The translations under genes were made by a program, and so were the position numbers. A DNA stretch of 64,000 bases from Parachlorella kessleri (taxonomy: Eukaryota; Chlorophyta; Trebouxiophyceae; Chlorellales; Chlorellaceae), in contig BBXU01000686.1 of assembly GCA_001598975.1 (NCBI GenBank), positions 1-64,000 of the forward strand. The letters are read 5' to 3'. Positions 37,739 through 48,369 of this stretch are shown piece after piece. Each line of letters begins with the position of its first letter. Position 1 is the stretch's first letter. The notes under the pieces are model-generated. The model had not been told where the DNA came from. It searched no databases and worked only from the letters and a program-made list of their open reading frames with translations.

Positions 37739-39955
37739 TCAGCGGGCCTTATTCCCGGTCGTCCGGTCTCTGCTGCTGCCCCTCCGGCCCTCCCGTTCCC
37801 TGCTGCCCCTGCCTGTATCGTGATAGCTATCGCGCTTGTCACCACCTCTATCGTCTCTATCCCTGCTGCCCCCCCGCCGCCTCTCAGGCTCCCTGCCACC
37901 CCGCCGTGCCTCCCTGTCCCCTGACTCATCCCTTGATCTCGGCCTATCAGACCTATCCTTTACCGAGCTCCTCCCATGCTCAGAGGCCCTGCTCTGCTCT
38001 GCCCGCTGCCGACTGCTGCCGCCACCTTCACGCTCCTCTCGTTGCCATCCCTGACTCCTGCCTCGCTCTTTTTCACCACTGCCGTCCCTGCCCCGACTTT
38101 GTGTTCTGGCGCCTCCGCCAGTCGGTTGCCGTTCTGCTTCGCGGCCACGCCAGTCGTCTCTCCCTCCAAGTGGCTGGTGGCTACCGGGCTGCCCAGGCTT
38201 CTGGTCCCCGCTTCCCCGACCCATCCTGCTCTCCACACCGCTGTTACCCCCTGCATTTCTCATGGGTGCGCCGTCCGGCTCCCGTGTTCGCGACTGCACC
38301 CGCTGTTCGTCCCGACTTTCTCGCTGCTGCTGCAACTGCTGCTGCTGATGTGGTCGCCCCCCCCGCGCTTGGCCCTGCTGCTGCTGTTGCTCCTGTGGCT
38401 CCCGCTGGCCATCATATTGTGCTGCTCCGGTGGTTTGTTGGCCTTGCTGGGGCCGTGAACCAGCCGGCTGTACGGAACTGCCAGGGCCCCTGAGGCTGGC
38501 AGCAGAGCGCCCAGGTAGGGGAGCAACCCTGCAACAAAGTGTTGCCCGGCAAGAGCTGATGCTGCAACATCGGAAACATGCTATAAAGAAATACATGCTC
38601 GCATGGCCCACAGCTCAGCATTTGCCTTGGCAAATTCACTCCATGGCACACACCATGTGCTTATACACCACACACCTTCCCAGCAACTGCTCACTGCCCC
38701 ATCTAGACAGAACCTGAGGTGGGCCACGGCTCAACACGCCAAGGCACGGTGTGGAACACCCACCTGTCCCGCAGCTCTTTGATTTCCGCGTCCTTGCGTT
38801 GAAGCTCCAGTTTGGCGGTCTTGTACAGGGATGAGATATTAGTGGCGAGGGTGGATCGCTGCTGCTCCAGCTCTTCATTCTGCAGCAAGCAGGACCTAGC
38901 GTAATTCACGTTTGCCCGGTTAGCTGACCCTCATGCCCTATTGCAAGGCTGTGGACCCAGGTCCACGCAGGAGGAGGTGGTCGTCTTGCTGGGTGACTAA
39001 AGCCCTTGCTGGGCGATATTGACTTTATGAGCTTGAACGGGCAATATGTCTACATTGCGGACACTGCCCGTGCCTTGAGCACACATGCCCCTCCCACTCT
39101 ACTTCATCCACCCGACCCACACATCAACAACAGGGTCGTCGTGATTCTCGGTGTGCACAAGGCAGCTAAGCACCGCCCATGCAGCCACCATGTCCCACCA
39201 TGCAGAGCATGGCCCATGCTGCACCCCAACCTGCTGCTGCAGCTCCTCAACCTGACCCCGCAGCTGCAGCAGCTCCTGCTCCTGTTGCTGAACCCGGTCC
39301 TGTAACTGCACACAACTTCCAGGGATGAGAAGGCTTCAGATTTGCACGCAGTGACACAGCCTGTCTGGATACTCACCAGTCAAACTGAACAGCAGCAAAT
39401 GATTCACAAGACTTCAACAAAATAACATACAACCCGCAGGGAAAAGCGGCTTGGCCGAGGTGCCACAACTGTAAAATCGTACCTCGGCCACTTGCGTTTT
39501 GAGCAGTGTCTCCCGGGGTCCCCCTTCCTCGTCATACAAGTCCGCATACAGGGTGGCATCAGCCATGTATGCATCGTCCACCTTGACAAGAGGAGGGCCT
39601 GCAGCCGCTCAGTTTCTTACCCTCACACATGCACCAAGGTATTGCAAGCCGCTGAGGCGGGGGCATGGCAGGGCCGTGCTCCAGCTCTGCAGGGGTGTGT
39701 GTGGCCAGAGTGTCCAACACACGCACCTTGCTCCGCATCAAGCTGGGCGGCGTCCAGTGAGGCAATACCAGCAGCAGCAGTAGCCGCTTGACCCCATAAA
39801 CTTGGGTCCTGCATTGATACGGCAAAGATGCAGGGTATGAATCGTACTGGGCAGGGCGTTACGTTGGAGCAAGACATTGGTACCTGGGCTGCGGGCTGGA
39901 CCTCTACAGCCATGCCGAAGTCGCCATAGACGTCTTCTAGCGGTTCATCACTCAT
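37739..39955 (-). CDS. Coiled-coil protein with RS-rich tail, FLASH (CASP8AP2)-like N-terminus
   Basis: Six exons: 39955-39884, 39808-39727, 39598-39483, 39305-39231, 38879-38764 and 38528-37739, joining to 416 residues. The N-terminal third is acidic (MSDEPLEDVYGDFGM and later TLYADLYDEEGG). A coiled coil follows (QDRVQQQEQELLQLRGQVEE) and then NISSLYKTAKLELQRKDAEI. This last block resembles the conserved coiled-coil end of animal FLASH, where an 'NIS-L-KTA--E--RKD-EI' pattern is used; FLASH acts in 3'-end processing of replication-dependent histone mRNAs. The C-terminal 260 residues are rich in RD, RE, RS and Q dipeptides, as in splicing and RNA-processing factors. An in-frame upstream Met exists at 39997; 39955 was chosen because it gives the compact acidic start. 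Gene structure is firm; the FLASH relation is a motif-level inference. Confidence 0.7.
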
Positions 39956-40554
39956 GAGAGCAGGCTGTGCACGCAACTGGCGGAATAGGCGATGCAAGGA
40001 AATGCGTTGTTCAATGAAATTTTCCAGTCTTGATCGTTAGCTGGAAAGCCTGCTTTGCCCATGCAAAGCAGTCCTTGCGCCCTGCCAACTGCCATCCGCC
40101 AAATTCAGGTCAGCTGTTCCAAGTAGACCTGCTATAGATAGTTCTGGTACGCAATGTCAACTGGAGGCGCCCAGTGCTAGAACTGCCTTGAGCTTGACAG
40201 CGCGTCATTGTGTATTCGCTGCGTGCTCCCAGGCATAATGGTATAGAACTTGAGCTAGTAGTGTTTGATACTCTCAATAGCAATTGAAGGCTGCCGGACC
40301 CTTGCTTGCGACATATTTGGCCAGGTCGTTGGGTGATGACAACAGCGTAGATCTCGGGGCAGGCGCCACAGAATCACAGATAGAACAGCTCTCTATACAA
40401 GGTAGAGTTCTGAAGCTTGGGACTACACCTGTGCTGTGGGTGTGGTGTTCTTTCTTGCTGTTCATATGCCTAGCTCCTGGCAGTGGCTGACCACCATCTA
40501 TTAGCCTCTCGTGCAGGGATACCCTTCGGTACTTTGCAACCTGTAAGCTGCAGC
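39956..40554. other. 599-bp region between divergent FLASH-like and VARL-like genes
   Basis: Must hold the promoters of both genes. No in-frame upstream exon with an ATG was found for the plus-strand gene, although an acceptor-like gtgcag lies at 40511-40516, so an extra 5' exon is possible. Confidence 0.45.
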
Positions 40555-43500
40555 ATGGTGACGGATGACTGCAGCAGCGGCAGGCACGAGGCCGAATCGG
40601 TGGCGGGCAGCGCCGCCCAGGCTGCCCCGCGCCGTAGGCAGGCCCCTGCAGCCACCGGCAGCAAAGGCAGCTGCGGCGAGGTGTCCAGCGCCGTGCGGCA
40701 GCCGCACCACACAAGCAGCGAGGACACGCTGTCCTACGAGCCGTCCATCTCTGACACTGGGGACGTTGAGCCGGAAGAGCTGCCTGATGGCCAGCTAGGC
40801 GTGGCGGTGGTTGTGGGTACCACCAAGGGGGTGTACCTGGTGCAGGTGGGTGGGTGCGGGGAAGCAAGTGCAAGTGGTCTGCATAGACTTGAGACTTACG
40901 CAGTGCAGAAGATAAACAGTGCTCTTTGTCGGAATCGTGAGGCGTGCGTCCCTGCTTCCGCAGTATGGACTTTGCTGTGTGTGTGCAGGCGCGGGGGCCT
41001 GCAGCTGCTCTCAGACGTAAGTCTGGCTGCTCAGGGGGGCCTGTAGAGGGGCTTGGGGCGGGTATTGCGCCCCGACTCCCTGCCACTAGCGCACATTGCT
41101 GCACAAAAGCTGACCCCGACTTCGAGTGTGTGTGTACGCCCTGCCTGTGTTACGTGGGTGCAGAAGAACAAGGTGCTGTACAATGGCGAGGAGATTGCGC
41201 CGACCGTGTTTGAGGCCACCGGGGGCAAGGCCAACACCCGCAAGTGGAGAAGCACCCTCAGGTACTGTGTCCGGCAACAACACACCCTCAAACTCACAAG
41301 TCAGGTTGCTGGTCGCCTCTTTCCCTGGCCTGTGGTGCGGCATAGCGGTAAAGCTGCCGCCGAAGCTTGCCCCCATGCGATGCCTGCGACTTTGTGCGCG
41401 AGTGAGCCTTGTGCCAATACCTTGCCGCGCAGGGTGCTACTGCCGGACGGCACCGCCGGCAAGCGGCTGGGGGTGTGGCTGTGGGACCACGGGTTCTACA
41501 CCTGGGCGCTGCCAGCCAAGCGCAAACGCAGCGCAGACCAGGACGGCAGGTCGCAGGGGCAGCAGCAGCAGCAGGGGAGCCAGGCGCAGCGGTGCTCCGC
41601 GGCGGCAAGCCGCTGCAGCTCCCTGCCCTCCAGCCCCACCAAGGGCCCCCCGTCTCCCACCAAGTCCTACAGGGCACCAGCTGACAGCCTGCCCAGCTCG
41701 CCCGGAGGCTGCCCTCGTTGCTCTGGGTGCCGTGCGGCCGCCTCGGCCGCGACAGCGCCCAAGCCGCAGCCTGCTCCAGCTTGCGGGGGTTATCCAGGCC
41801 GCCCCGCCGGCTCTATCAACCACCCCCACACCTCACAGCAGCACCAGCAGCGCGCAACAGGTGTGGCAGCAGAGGCCAAGGCCTTCCTGGCCAGCCTGCC
41901 ACCCTCGGCGCAGGCAGTGCTGGGGCCGCCGCCGCTGCTGGCCTCCGGTAGGCCGCCCTACTACCCCTTCTGGCCACTGCCGCCGGTGCCGCAGCAGGCA
42001 TACGAAGGGGCAGCCCCAACCCCTCCGCATGCTTTTGGAGCGGGGCCGCCGCCGCCGCCAGCACAGGTGCAGTGGCTGCTGCGGCCGCCTGCCACGCAAG
42101 GCCCGTTGGGTCCGGCCCCGCTGCTTTTCCCGCCGGCAGGCACCGGAAACCCTACCTGGCAGCGGCAGCAGGTGGGTTTGAGGGGGGCGAGGCGGGGAGA
42201 GTTGGCCTGCCTTTCCTAGGCTTGCTGGTGGCGTCGTGGCTCCCAGGCTGGCCTGTGTTTTGATTCTGAAAGTCGCAAGTGAAGTAACTCTAGTATAAGA
42301 GGCCCCCCGCTGAAGCGCCCTTCGTCGCGCATTTACCCTGATTCACGTTGATAGGCGGGGCAGGTGTGTGCTTGTCCCATCATTGCCGCTGCTACCAAGT
42401 CCATCCGCACCCCGACACGGTAGTGCAACCGGACATTGAAAAGACATGCGTACTCCCTCTTCATTCAGGGTCCCTCCTCCCCCGTGCGGCCCGCGCCCAC
42501 CTCCGTCCCAGGCAGCAACCCCGTGTGGTCGCCCCTCTCCTCTCTCCGCAGCACCTTCTCTCGGCTGGCAGGCCAGGCCCAGGCCCAGCCAGCCCCGCCG
42601 GCCTCCCCTGGCGCTGCTGCCCCTGCCGGCCCTGCCAGGGCCATCCAGCAGGCCGGCCAGCCACAGCAGCAGCAGCAGCCGTCGTGGCGCCAGGCAGCGC
42701 AGCAGCAGAGTCTGCCTGCACAGCAGGCGGCCCAGCACCGGCAGGACGAGGCCGAGCAGCCGCCGGGCGATGCTGCGCACTACATGCTGGCAGACGTGCC
42801 CCCGGTCCTGCCCAAGCACAAGGAGCACCGCCGGCCTGCGGAGCAGCGCAGGAGGAGGCAGCAGCAGGCGCAGCAGCCGCTGGGCAGCGTGGGCAGCGGG
42901 CCCAGCACAGCAGGCATGGCTTTGGAGCTGGAGGAGGTAGACCTGTCAGAGTGCACACCTGTCCTTCCGGAGGAAGCCGGCTGGCATGGCCCCACCGGCA
43001 GCTTTGGCAGGGGCCTTGTGCCGGGCCCTGCACCCCTGGCAGCAGCGCCCACCGCTGCAGCACGGCAGCAGCAAGCCGCGCTTGCTGCTTTGGGGCCCCT
43101 CCCCGCCTTCCCTGCCCCTGGATTAGCCCTCCCTGTGCTGGCTGTGCCGGCGGCCGCTAACCTGCGGCAGCCACTGTCGCGGAGCCCTTCCCCACCGGTG
43201 CACAGCCCCCCCTCTCCCCTCAGCCCTCCCCCTGGGAGCCCTGCCGTTGCAGACTTGATGGACCTAGGAGACTGTGCAGCCATCGCTGGCAGGGCTGTGA
43301 GACAGCAGGCACAGCATGGACAGCCGCAACAGCAGCAGCCAGGTGGCGGGGTTTCTACTGGCGGCCGGGGCAGCGTGGGTGGCGGTGAGGGTGCAAGCCC
43401 TAGGCAGTGGCAGGAGACGGTGGGGAGGGTGGCAGCAGCGGCAGGTGCTGCCCCTCATGCTGCTGCACACCACTCGGGTGCCTCGGCTTTAGCAGCACCA

Positions 43501-44382
43501 GCAATGGGAACTTCAATGGTAGGGGCAGCGGCAGCGGCTGAGGGCGGCATCGATGAGTTGGACCTTGACTGGCTGATCCAGGAGGGGGATCTGGACCTTG
43601 CTGCCCTGCTGGCTCAGGACTCGCCACAGCAGCCGCACCCGGCAGAGCAGCAAGGGCGGCACCCGCAGCAGCCAGAGCAGCGGTCGGCGCAGGAGGAGCG
43701 GCAGCAGCGGGGGCCGCAGCAGGACCTTGCTAGGGAGGCCAATAGGATACCGCCGCCCCTCTCTTTGCAGCAGGTAGCACTTACAAGCAGCGCCGTGGTT
43801 GGCCCCATGCTGCCAGGTGCCATGGACTCCCAGTCAGGGCGCGCTGCAGCAGCACCCCATCCAGGCGACGCGCCCGGCCAAGGGGCCAATGGAGAGGGTG
43901 CCTGCCCGCCCAGCGCTGCCGCCGGGGCAGACTCCGAGGCTGACCTGCTGGCAGAGTTGCTCAGCACCATACTGCCCTCGCCCCGCGATGCAGCCCCCTG
44001 CGCACCACTGCCTGCTGCTGCTGTGCCTGCTGGTAACTCACTCCCTGCACCCTCAGCACCCACAGTGCGGCAGCTGCCGGCGCCCCAGCACGCGCGGCAC
44101 GCGGCGCAGCAGGGCAATGCTGGGGCCCAGCAGGCACGGCAGGCGCAGCTTGCAGTAGTGGAGCTGTGGCCGTTTGATGTGGAATGCGAGGCTGACCATG
44201 CAGCAGCAGCAACAGCAGCAGCAGCTCTGGGTGACAGAGACTGCCTGGCAACGCCTGCTGCGGCTGGAGTGCAGGAGAGGTCGCCTCGCAGTGACCAGGG
44301 AAGCGGCAAGCGGCAGCCGTTGCCGACATCTGGCTCAGCCTTCGACCTTCAGGTGGGTGGGCTGTCTCTGTTGTTGCAGTGA
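40555..44382 (+). CDS. SAND-domain, VARL (RegA-like) family putative transcription regulator
   Basis: Exons 40555-40845, 41164-41261, 41433-42171 and 42469-44382 join in frame to about 1013 residues. Exons 1-3 encode one small conserved block: VAVVVGTTKGVYLVQ, KNKVLYNGEEIAPTVFEATG, KANTRKWRSTLRV and LLPDGTAGKRLGVWLWDHG. The TPxxFE-like and KW-S-R features match a SAND fold as in the volvocine RegA-like (VARL) proteins, followed by a basic KRKR stretch. The remaining 800 residues are Gln-, Ala- and Pro-rich, as in RegA, with acidic-hydrophobic patches (IDELDLDWLIQEGDLDLAAL at about 43550-43608) resembling activation domains. Alternative 3' end: a good donor at 44353 can join an acceptor at 44743 in frame, ending at 44856. 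TGTAA at about 44524 favours 44382. A 12-nt microexon at 41004-41015 is also possible. Absence of land-plant relatives would support VARL. Confidence 0.65.
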
Positions 44383-45854
44383 GTTGTTCTCTACAGCCAC
44401 CGCAATGTGCAAAAAGGGGATGTATAGATATGGAAGTGATAGTGCTGGATGCAAGGTAATGCTCGAGCGTTTGGGCCACTATGTCTCCCAAGTTGTGGCT
44501 TTAAGGGTGAGCTTACAAGCTTATGTAACTCTATGCTGGGATACAGCCCAGGGTGTGCTGTTGTGGACCGGAAGGCTAATCTGATAGAAGAGCGTATGAG
44601 GTAGGGCGATGCAGGGGAGGTGTGAGGCAGGTAACCAGCCACTCTTGCTTGGCTACCCGCCTGCACTGCTCAGCCAGAAGGACATCAATGGATGTTCATG
44701 CCCATGCGCCTGGCAGCTACATCCATAGTTTGTCATGTGCAGGTGTACGCGGGGATGGGTCTGCCCTCCCCTGATGATGCGGCTATCAAGTGCTTGGACT
44801 CAGGCCTGGCCTTTAGCCACAGCCCTGGGCCAAGCTTTTGGCTGACATCTCCCTGATACCGAACATCAGGCATAGTGCAGGGCCAGTGGGCGGGACACTT
44901 TGATGCTCTCCCGAGCCGCTGTGGTGGGTTGACTGCTGTGCTGAAGGGCGCTGTCCATCAAAGCACTGACTTGTGCGCTAGGTAGTTGACAGAGGGCAGC
45001 AGGCAGCGTTCCTAGGGAGTGTGGGATCGGGCAGTGGAAGCAGTGACATTGCGATTTGACCTCCTACAAGCCGACGAGGGTTTTAAGGGCCGACTAGGGT
45101 TACTGGTAGTGGGCCACTGCGAAAGGCAGTGGCCTAGGTCTTGTGTGTGCACTTGTTTGTTCTTTTGTGCTGTCCTGCCTTTGAGCCGCGTCGGCCTGCT
45201 GTCTTCTGAGGTGCTTGGAAAGATCTGTTGAGGGCAGAGATAGGAAGGTCCGGATAAGCTAGGAGTGAAGCAGCAGTGCTTTAGGCAGCTAGGCAGGTCG
45301 AGCACTTCCCTGAGGTAGGCACCACCAACATTGCTGCTTGTAGGCAGGGTGAGAGCGTGCGCATGACCTGCCTGCCTTCAATGCATGCCCATTGGCACGC
45401 TGTTTTTGTGTGAGTGGTAATTTAAACCTTTGTAGAGGGGCAAGGAGCATCATTGCATGATTTTTGTTTCTTTTGTGCGTGCTGCCAGCGTGCACATCCC
45501 ATATCATGTTTGAGCCGAGCTTAGTTGTGCAACCATTGCCAGTGTTACTGTGATGACTGAAAGCTCTCTGAAGCTTGCACACGCACTGACCAGCAACCAG
45601 TATTTCCTCCAGCATCCTGGCCGCAGCGCCCCAACAACAACGACAAATTCACCAACCACTTTCCTGGGAATGGCAGGCCTCATTTGATGGATTCTGCGGT
45701 TACGGCAAGCCTGCGGCTCTGATCTCCAACCAAAGCACAGTGACCCCCAGGCAGTACCCTTCATCAGGCACGACTCCAGGTGGCAACTCCAGCGCCCTTG
45801 ATAGACTTCACAACATCCTGTGAAGGCACGCTCCGCAGGAGTGGAGCCCAACTG
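44383..45854. other. Convergent intergenic region
   Basis: Carries TGTAA at about 44524 (VARL-like gene). An optional last exon of the VARL-like gene at 44743-44856 has no stop until its end and is in phase. The remainder shows nothing recognisable. Confidence 0.45.
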
Positions 45855-47596
45855 TCATTGGGCTTTGGCCTTGGCTGCGCCCCGCCCACCCCCACCCAAC
45901 AGCTTGCGCCGCTGAGCTAGCATGTAGGTGTACAGCTGCGGGAAGCCTGCAACAATGCAGCACAGGCATGCATGTTCTGAGGAGCCACGCCCACGATAGC
46001 TCGAAACTTGCATCAAATGCCTCCCACCGCCATCCATGGGGGAAAGTCAATGAAAAATACCCCATACACCTCTGCGAGACCACACCGCGCTCAGCGGCAG
46101 CCACACGCTGCCAGAAGGCCCTAGCAGGTGCAGTTAGTGTTAGGTGATGCTGGTGCATACAAGCTTCAGGTTCCCCTGCTGGCTGGCTAGAACCAAGGCG
46201 GCACATGCTGCTAAGCATCAACTCCGACTGCACCATTGTCCCAGCCAGATGCAACGCCTGCCGCAATTGGGCACAGGCACTGCCAGGCCGCCGGCCTCAC
46301 CTGGCAGGTAAGCCAGCACCACCAGCCAGCAGACGATGTAATAGTCGAATCCAAAGTTGAGGGGGTTAGGCAGGTCCATTGACAGCAGCCGCCGCCGCTT
46401 AATGGTGGGCAGCGCCAGCCAGACCATGGTAAGCTCGCTGGAAACCCCCAGGGGGTAGAGCAGGATGAAGCCGGTGTAGCGCAGCCACAGCAACAGGTAG
46501 GGCTGAAGTCCCAGCTCCTGCCAAACAAACAGTGGACGACGGTGACGCACCCTCACTACCATGCTGTGATATTAGGGTGGGTATGGGGTACAAAATATCT
46601 GCACACAGCAGGGTATCTCACAAAGTGCAGGGGCATCATTGAACGGGCGACAAGATGTGATTTGACATGATGACAAGAAGGAGAGCAGCGTCCGCAGTGG
46701 CTGAGCAGCGGTGGGAGGAGGGCTGTGCCAGGGTGCAGCCCATGGCACCCACCTTGAAGGCGAAGAAGGAGTAGCGAATGATCTCGCTGAGGCTCCATGC
46801 TGTGAGCAGCGTGACCAGGCTAAGCTGCGCCTTCAAGCTGCCCGACTCAAATATTGTGACTGCCCCGGAGGTTGTGGGGCCAGGCACTAGGTGGATGATA
46901 CCCCACAGGATCCACAGCCGCGATGCCACTTGCGTGGCTGCAACCAGCAGGGAGGGGCAAGCACAGTCACAGCTGGTGGGTGATGTTACGTGGAGAGAGG
47001 AGGAGCAAGCAAATGAAGCAGGGTTGCAAGGTGGCACCCTGGTGGTTCTGCGCGCTGAGCTTTGGCGCGCCCAACAAGTCCTTGGCAAAGGCAGGAGCAG
47101 TGCTTTGGGAGCCACTATGTTACATGTTATGACGTGCGCATGTTATTATAGGTGTTTATCACTCCAAAAGCCCACACCTGTAATAGCCACTGGGGACCGC
47201 ACAATGCCCAAGGCACTATGCACCACCTCCAGTACCGCTGCCGTCTGCGCCCACTTCAAGGGGACCTCCACCTCCTGCAAGCGCCACTCATATCAGTCGC
47301 CGGGAAGGATTGCACACTTTGCCTCTTAGGGCACCTTTCATCAAGTGTATGGAGCGGCTGTGAGAGCCATGCTTACCTGCCATAGTTTTTGCGTGCTTTT
47401 GCCCTCAGATATGGCCTTCACAGTCATATAGAGCACGTACGACCTGCTTTCATGGGGCAAGCTTTCTGTTAAGGTGCAGGCGGTTGACAAGTAGCACCTA
47501 GCAGTGCTACAGCAGTCGGCAGTGCACAGTCACCGCTCACCAACCAGCTGTTAAGACTGCATTGTAGGAAAACATGTACGCCTGTCGCAACCCCAT
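45855..47596 (-). CDS. Very-long-chain (3R)-3-hydroxyacyl-CoA dehydratase (PAS2/HACD)
   Basis: Six exons: 47596-47541, 47443-47377, 47274-47178, 46937-46753, 46517-46301 and 45946-45855, joining to 237 residues, the normal family length. It removes water from 3-hydroxyacyl-CoA in the third step of ER fatty acid elongation. Visible family features are the start MGLRQAYMFSYNAVLTAGW (the YN...GW pattern of the first membrane span), AQTAAVLEVVHSALGIVRSP, QVASRLWILWGI, WSLSEIIRYSFFAFK and LLLWLRYTGFILLYPLGV followed by SSE. The last region contains the catalytic Tyr and Glu of the YPxGxxxE pattern. Exon 1 was found by restoring the split Trp codon (TG|G) across 47541/47443. The C-terminus is Gly- then Lys/Ala-rich (ending AAKAKAQ) and could serve ER retention, but it is not a canonical KKXX. 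Confidence 0.93.
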
Positions 47597-48369
47597 CCTT
47601 GCAGCCCCCCTTACAGAGCAATCAGAAAGTCATCAACAGGCAGCGACAGTTGTCCTGTTCTCAAAGGATTGCAGGCAACTTCCACAATCTTGCCCAACCA
47701 TACCCAGCCTTGCCTTCCCTCATTTAACTTAATCGTGACGTTAGGTTACGTCACGTGAGTATGCACTTCACTTCACTTGCATCCTGGGAATGTGAGAATA
47801 CTACAGTGGCAGCTGGCCACATAGGGACCAGCCGAGGCTTCTTTATCACATTGTTACAAGCTCCCACTGGCTTGCTTGGGGTGAAGCACTGTCACAGGGT
47901 ACCTGGCCCTGCCAGGCTGGGCCTGAGGCACCCCCTCCCATAAGCTTTGGGGGTTACCAGAGACCCACACACCCTCATTCCTACGAATACGTCCATTCAC
48001 ACGTGACCGTGGGATCGTTTTAGTAGGCATCAGGGAGCTGTGAACAGGAAATCAGTGAAGTCCACAAGCATGGTGTTTATATGTTTCAACCCATTGCCCT
48101 AGCACGAAGTCCACAATACGTACGCTTTTGCGTGCAACGTTGTAACAACACATCTATCACCTACGCTAGTGCTACAACTGACGTACTGAATCTAAAGGCG
48201 GCAAACAACCCTAGAACCTGTAATAATATGGTCAAACCTGCAATTTAAACCGGGCATGGCCTGGGCCTGGCAATTGATACACTCAGGAGCATACTTGCAG
48301 CGAACATGATGGCATGCACCTAGTGATGCTACTGCCCTGACCACATGTCAGCATTGCTGCAACCGTTGC
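47597..48369. other. Intergenic region
   Basis: Promoter side of the HACD gene and 3' side of the GT77 gene, both on the minus strand. Minus-strand TGTAA occurs near 47852. Nothing else recognised. Confidence 0.45.

Noticed and set aside
41004..41015. Possible 12-nt microexon (Leu-Leu-Ser-Asp) in the first intron of the VARL-like gene
   Set aside because: It has acceptor- and donor-like borders and keeps frame, but would insert four residues into the middle of the SAND-like block; left out pending transcript data.
43614..44309. Long minus-strand open frame of 231 codons
   Set aside because: Shadow of the GC-rich, CAG-rich VARL-like exon; composition mirrors the coding strand and no family signature is present.
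44743..44856. Possible extra last exon of the VARL-like gene
   Set aside because: In phase and open, but a TGTAA signal follows the 44382 stop closely and none follows 44856 within about 400 nt; kept as an alternative only.
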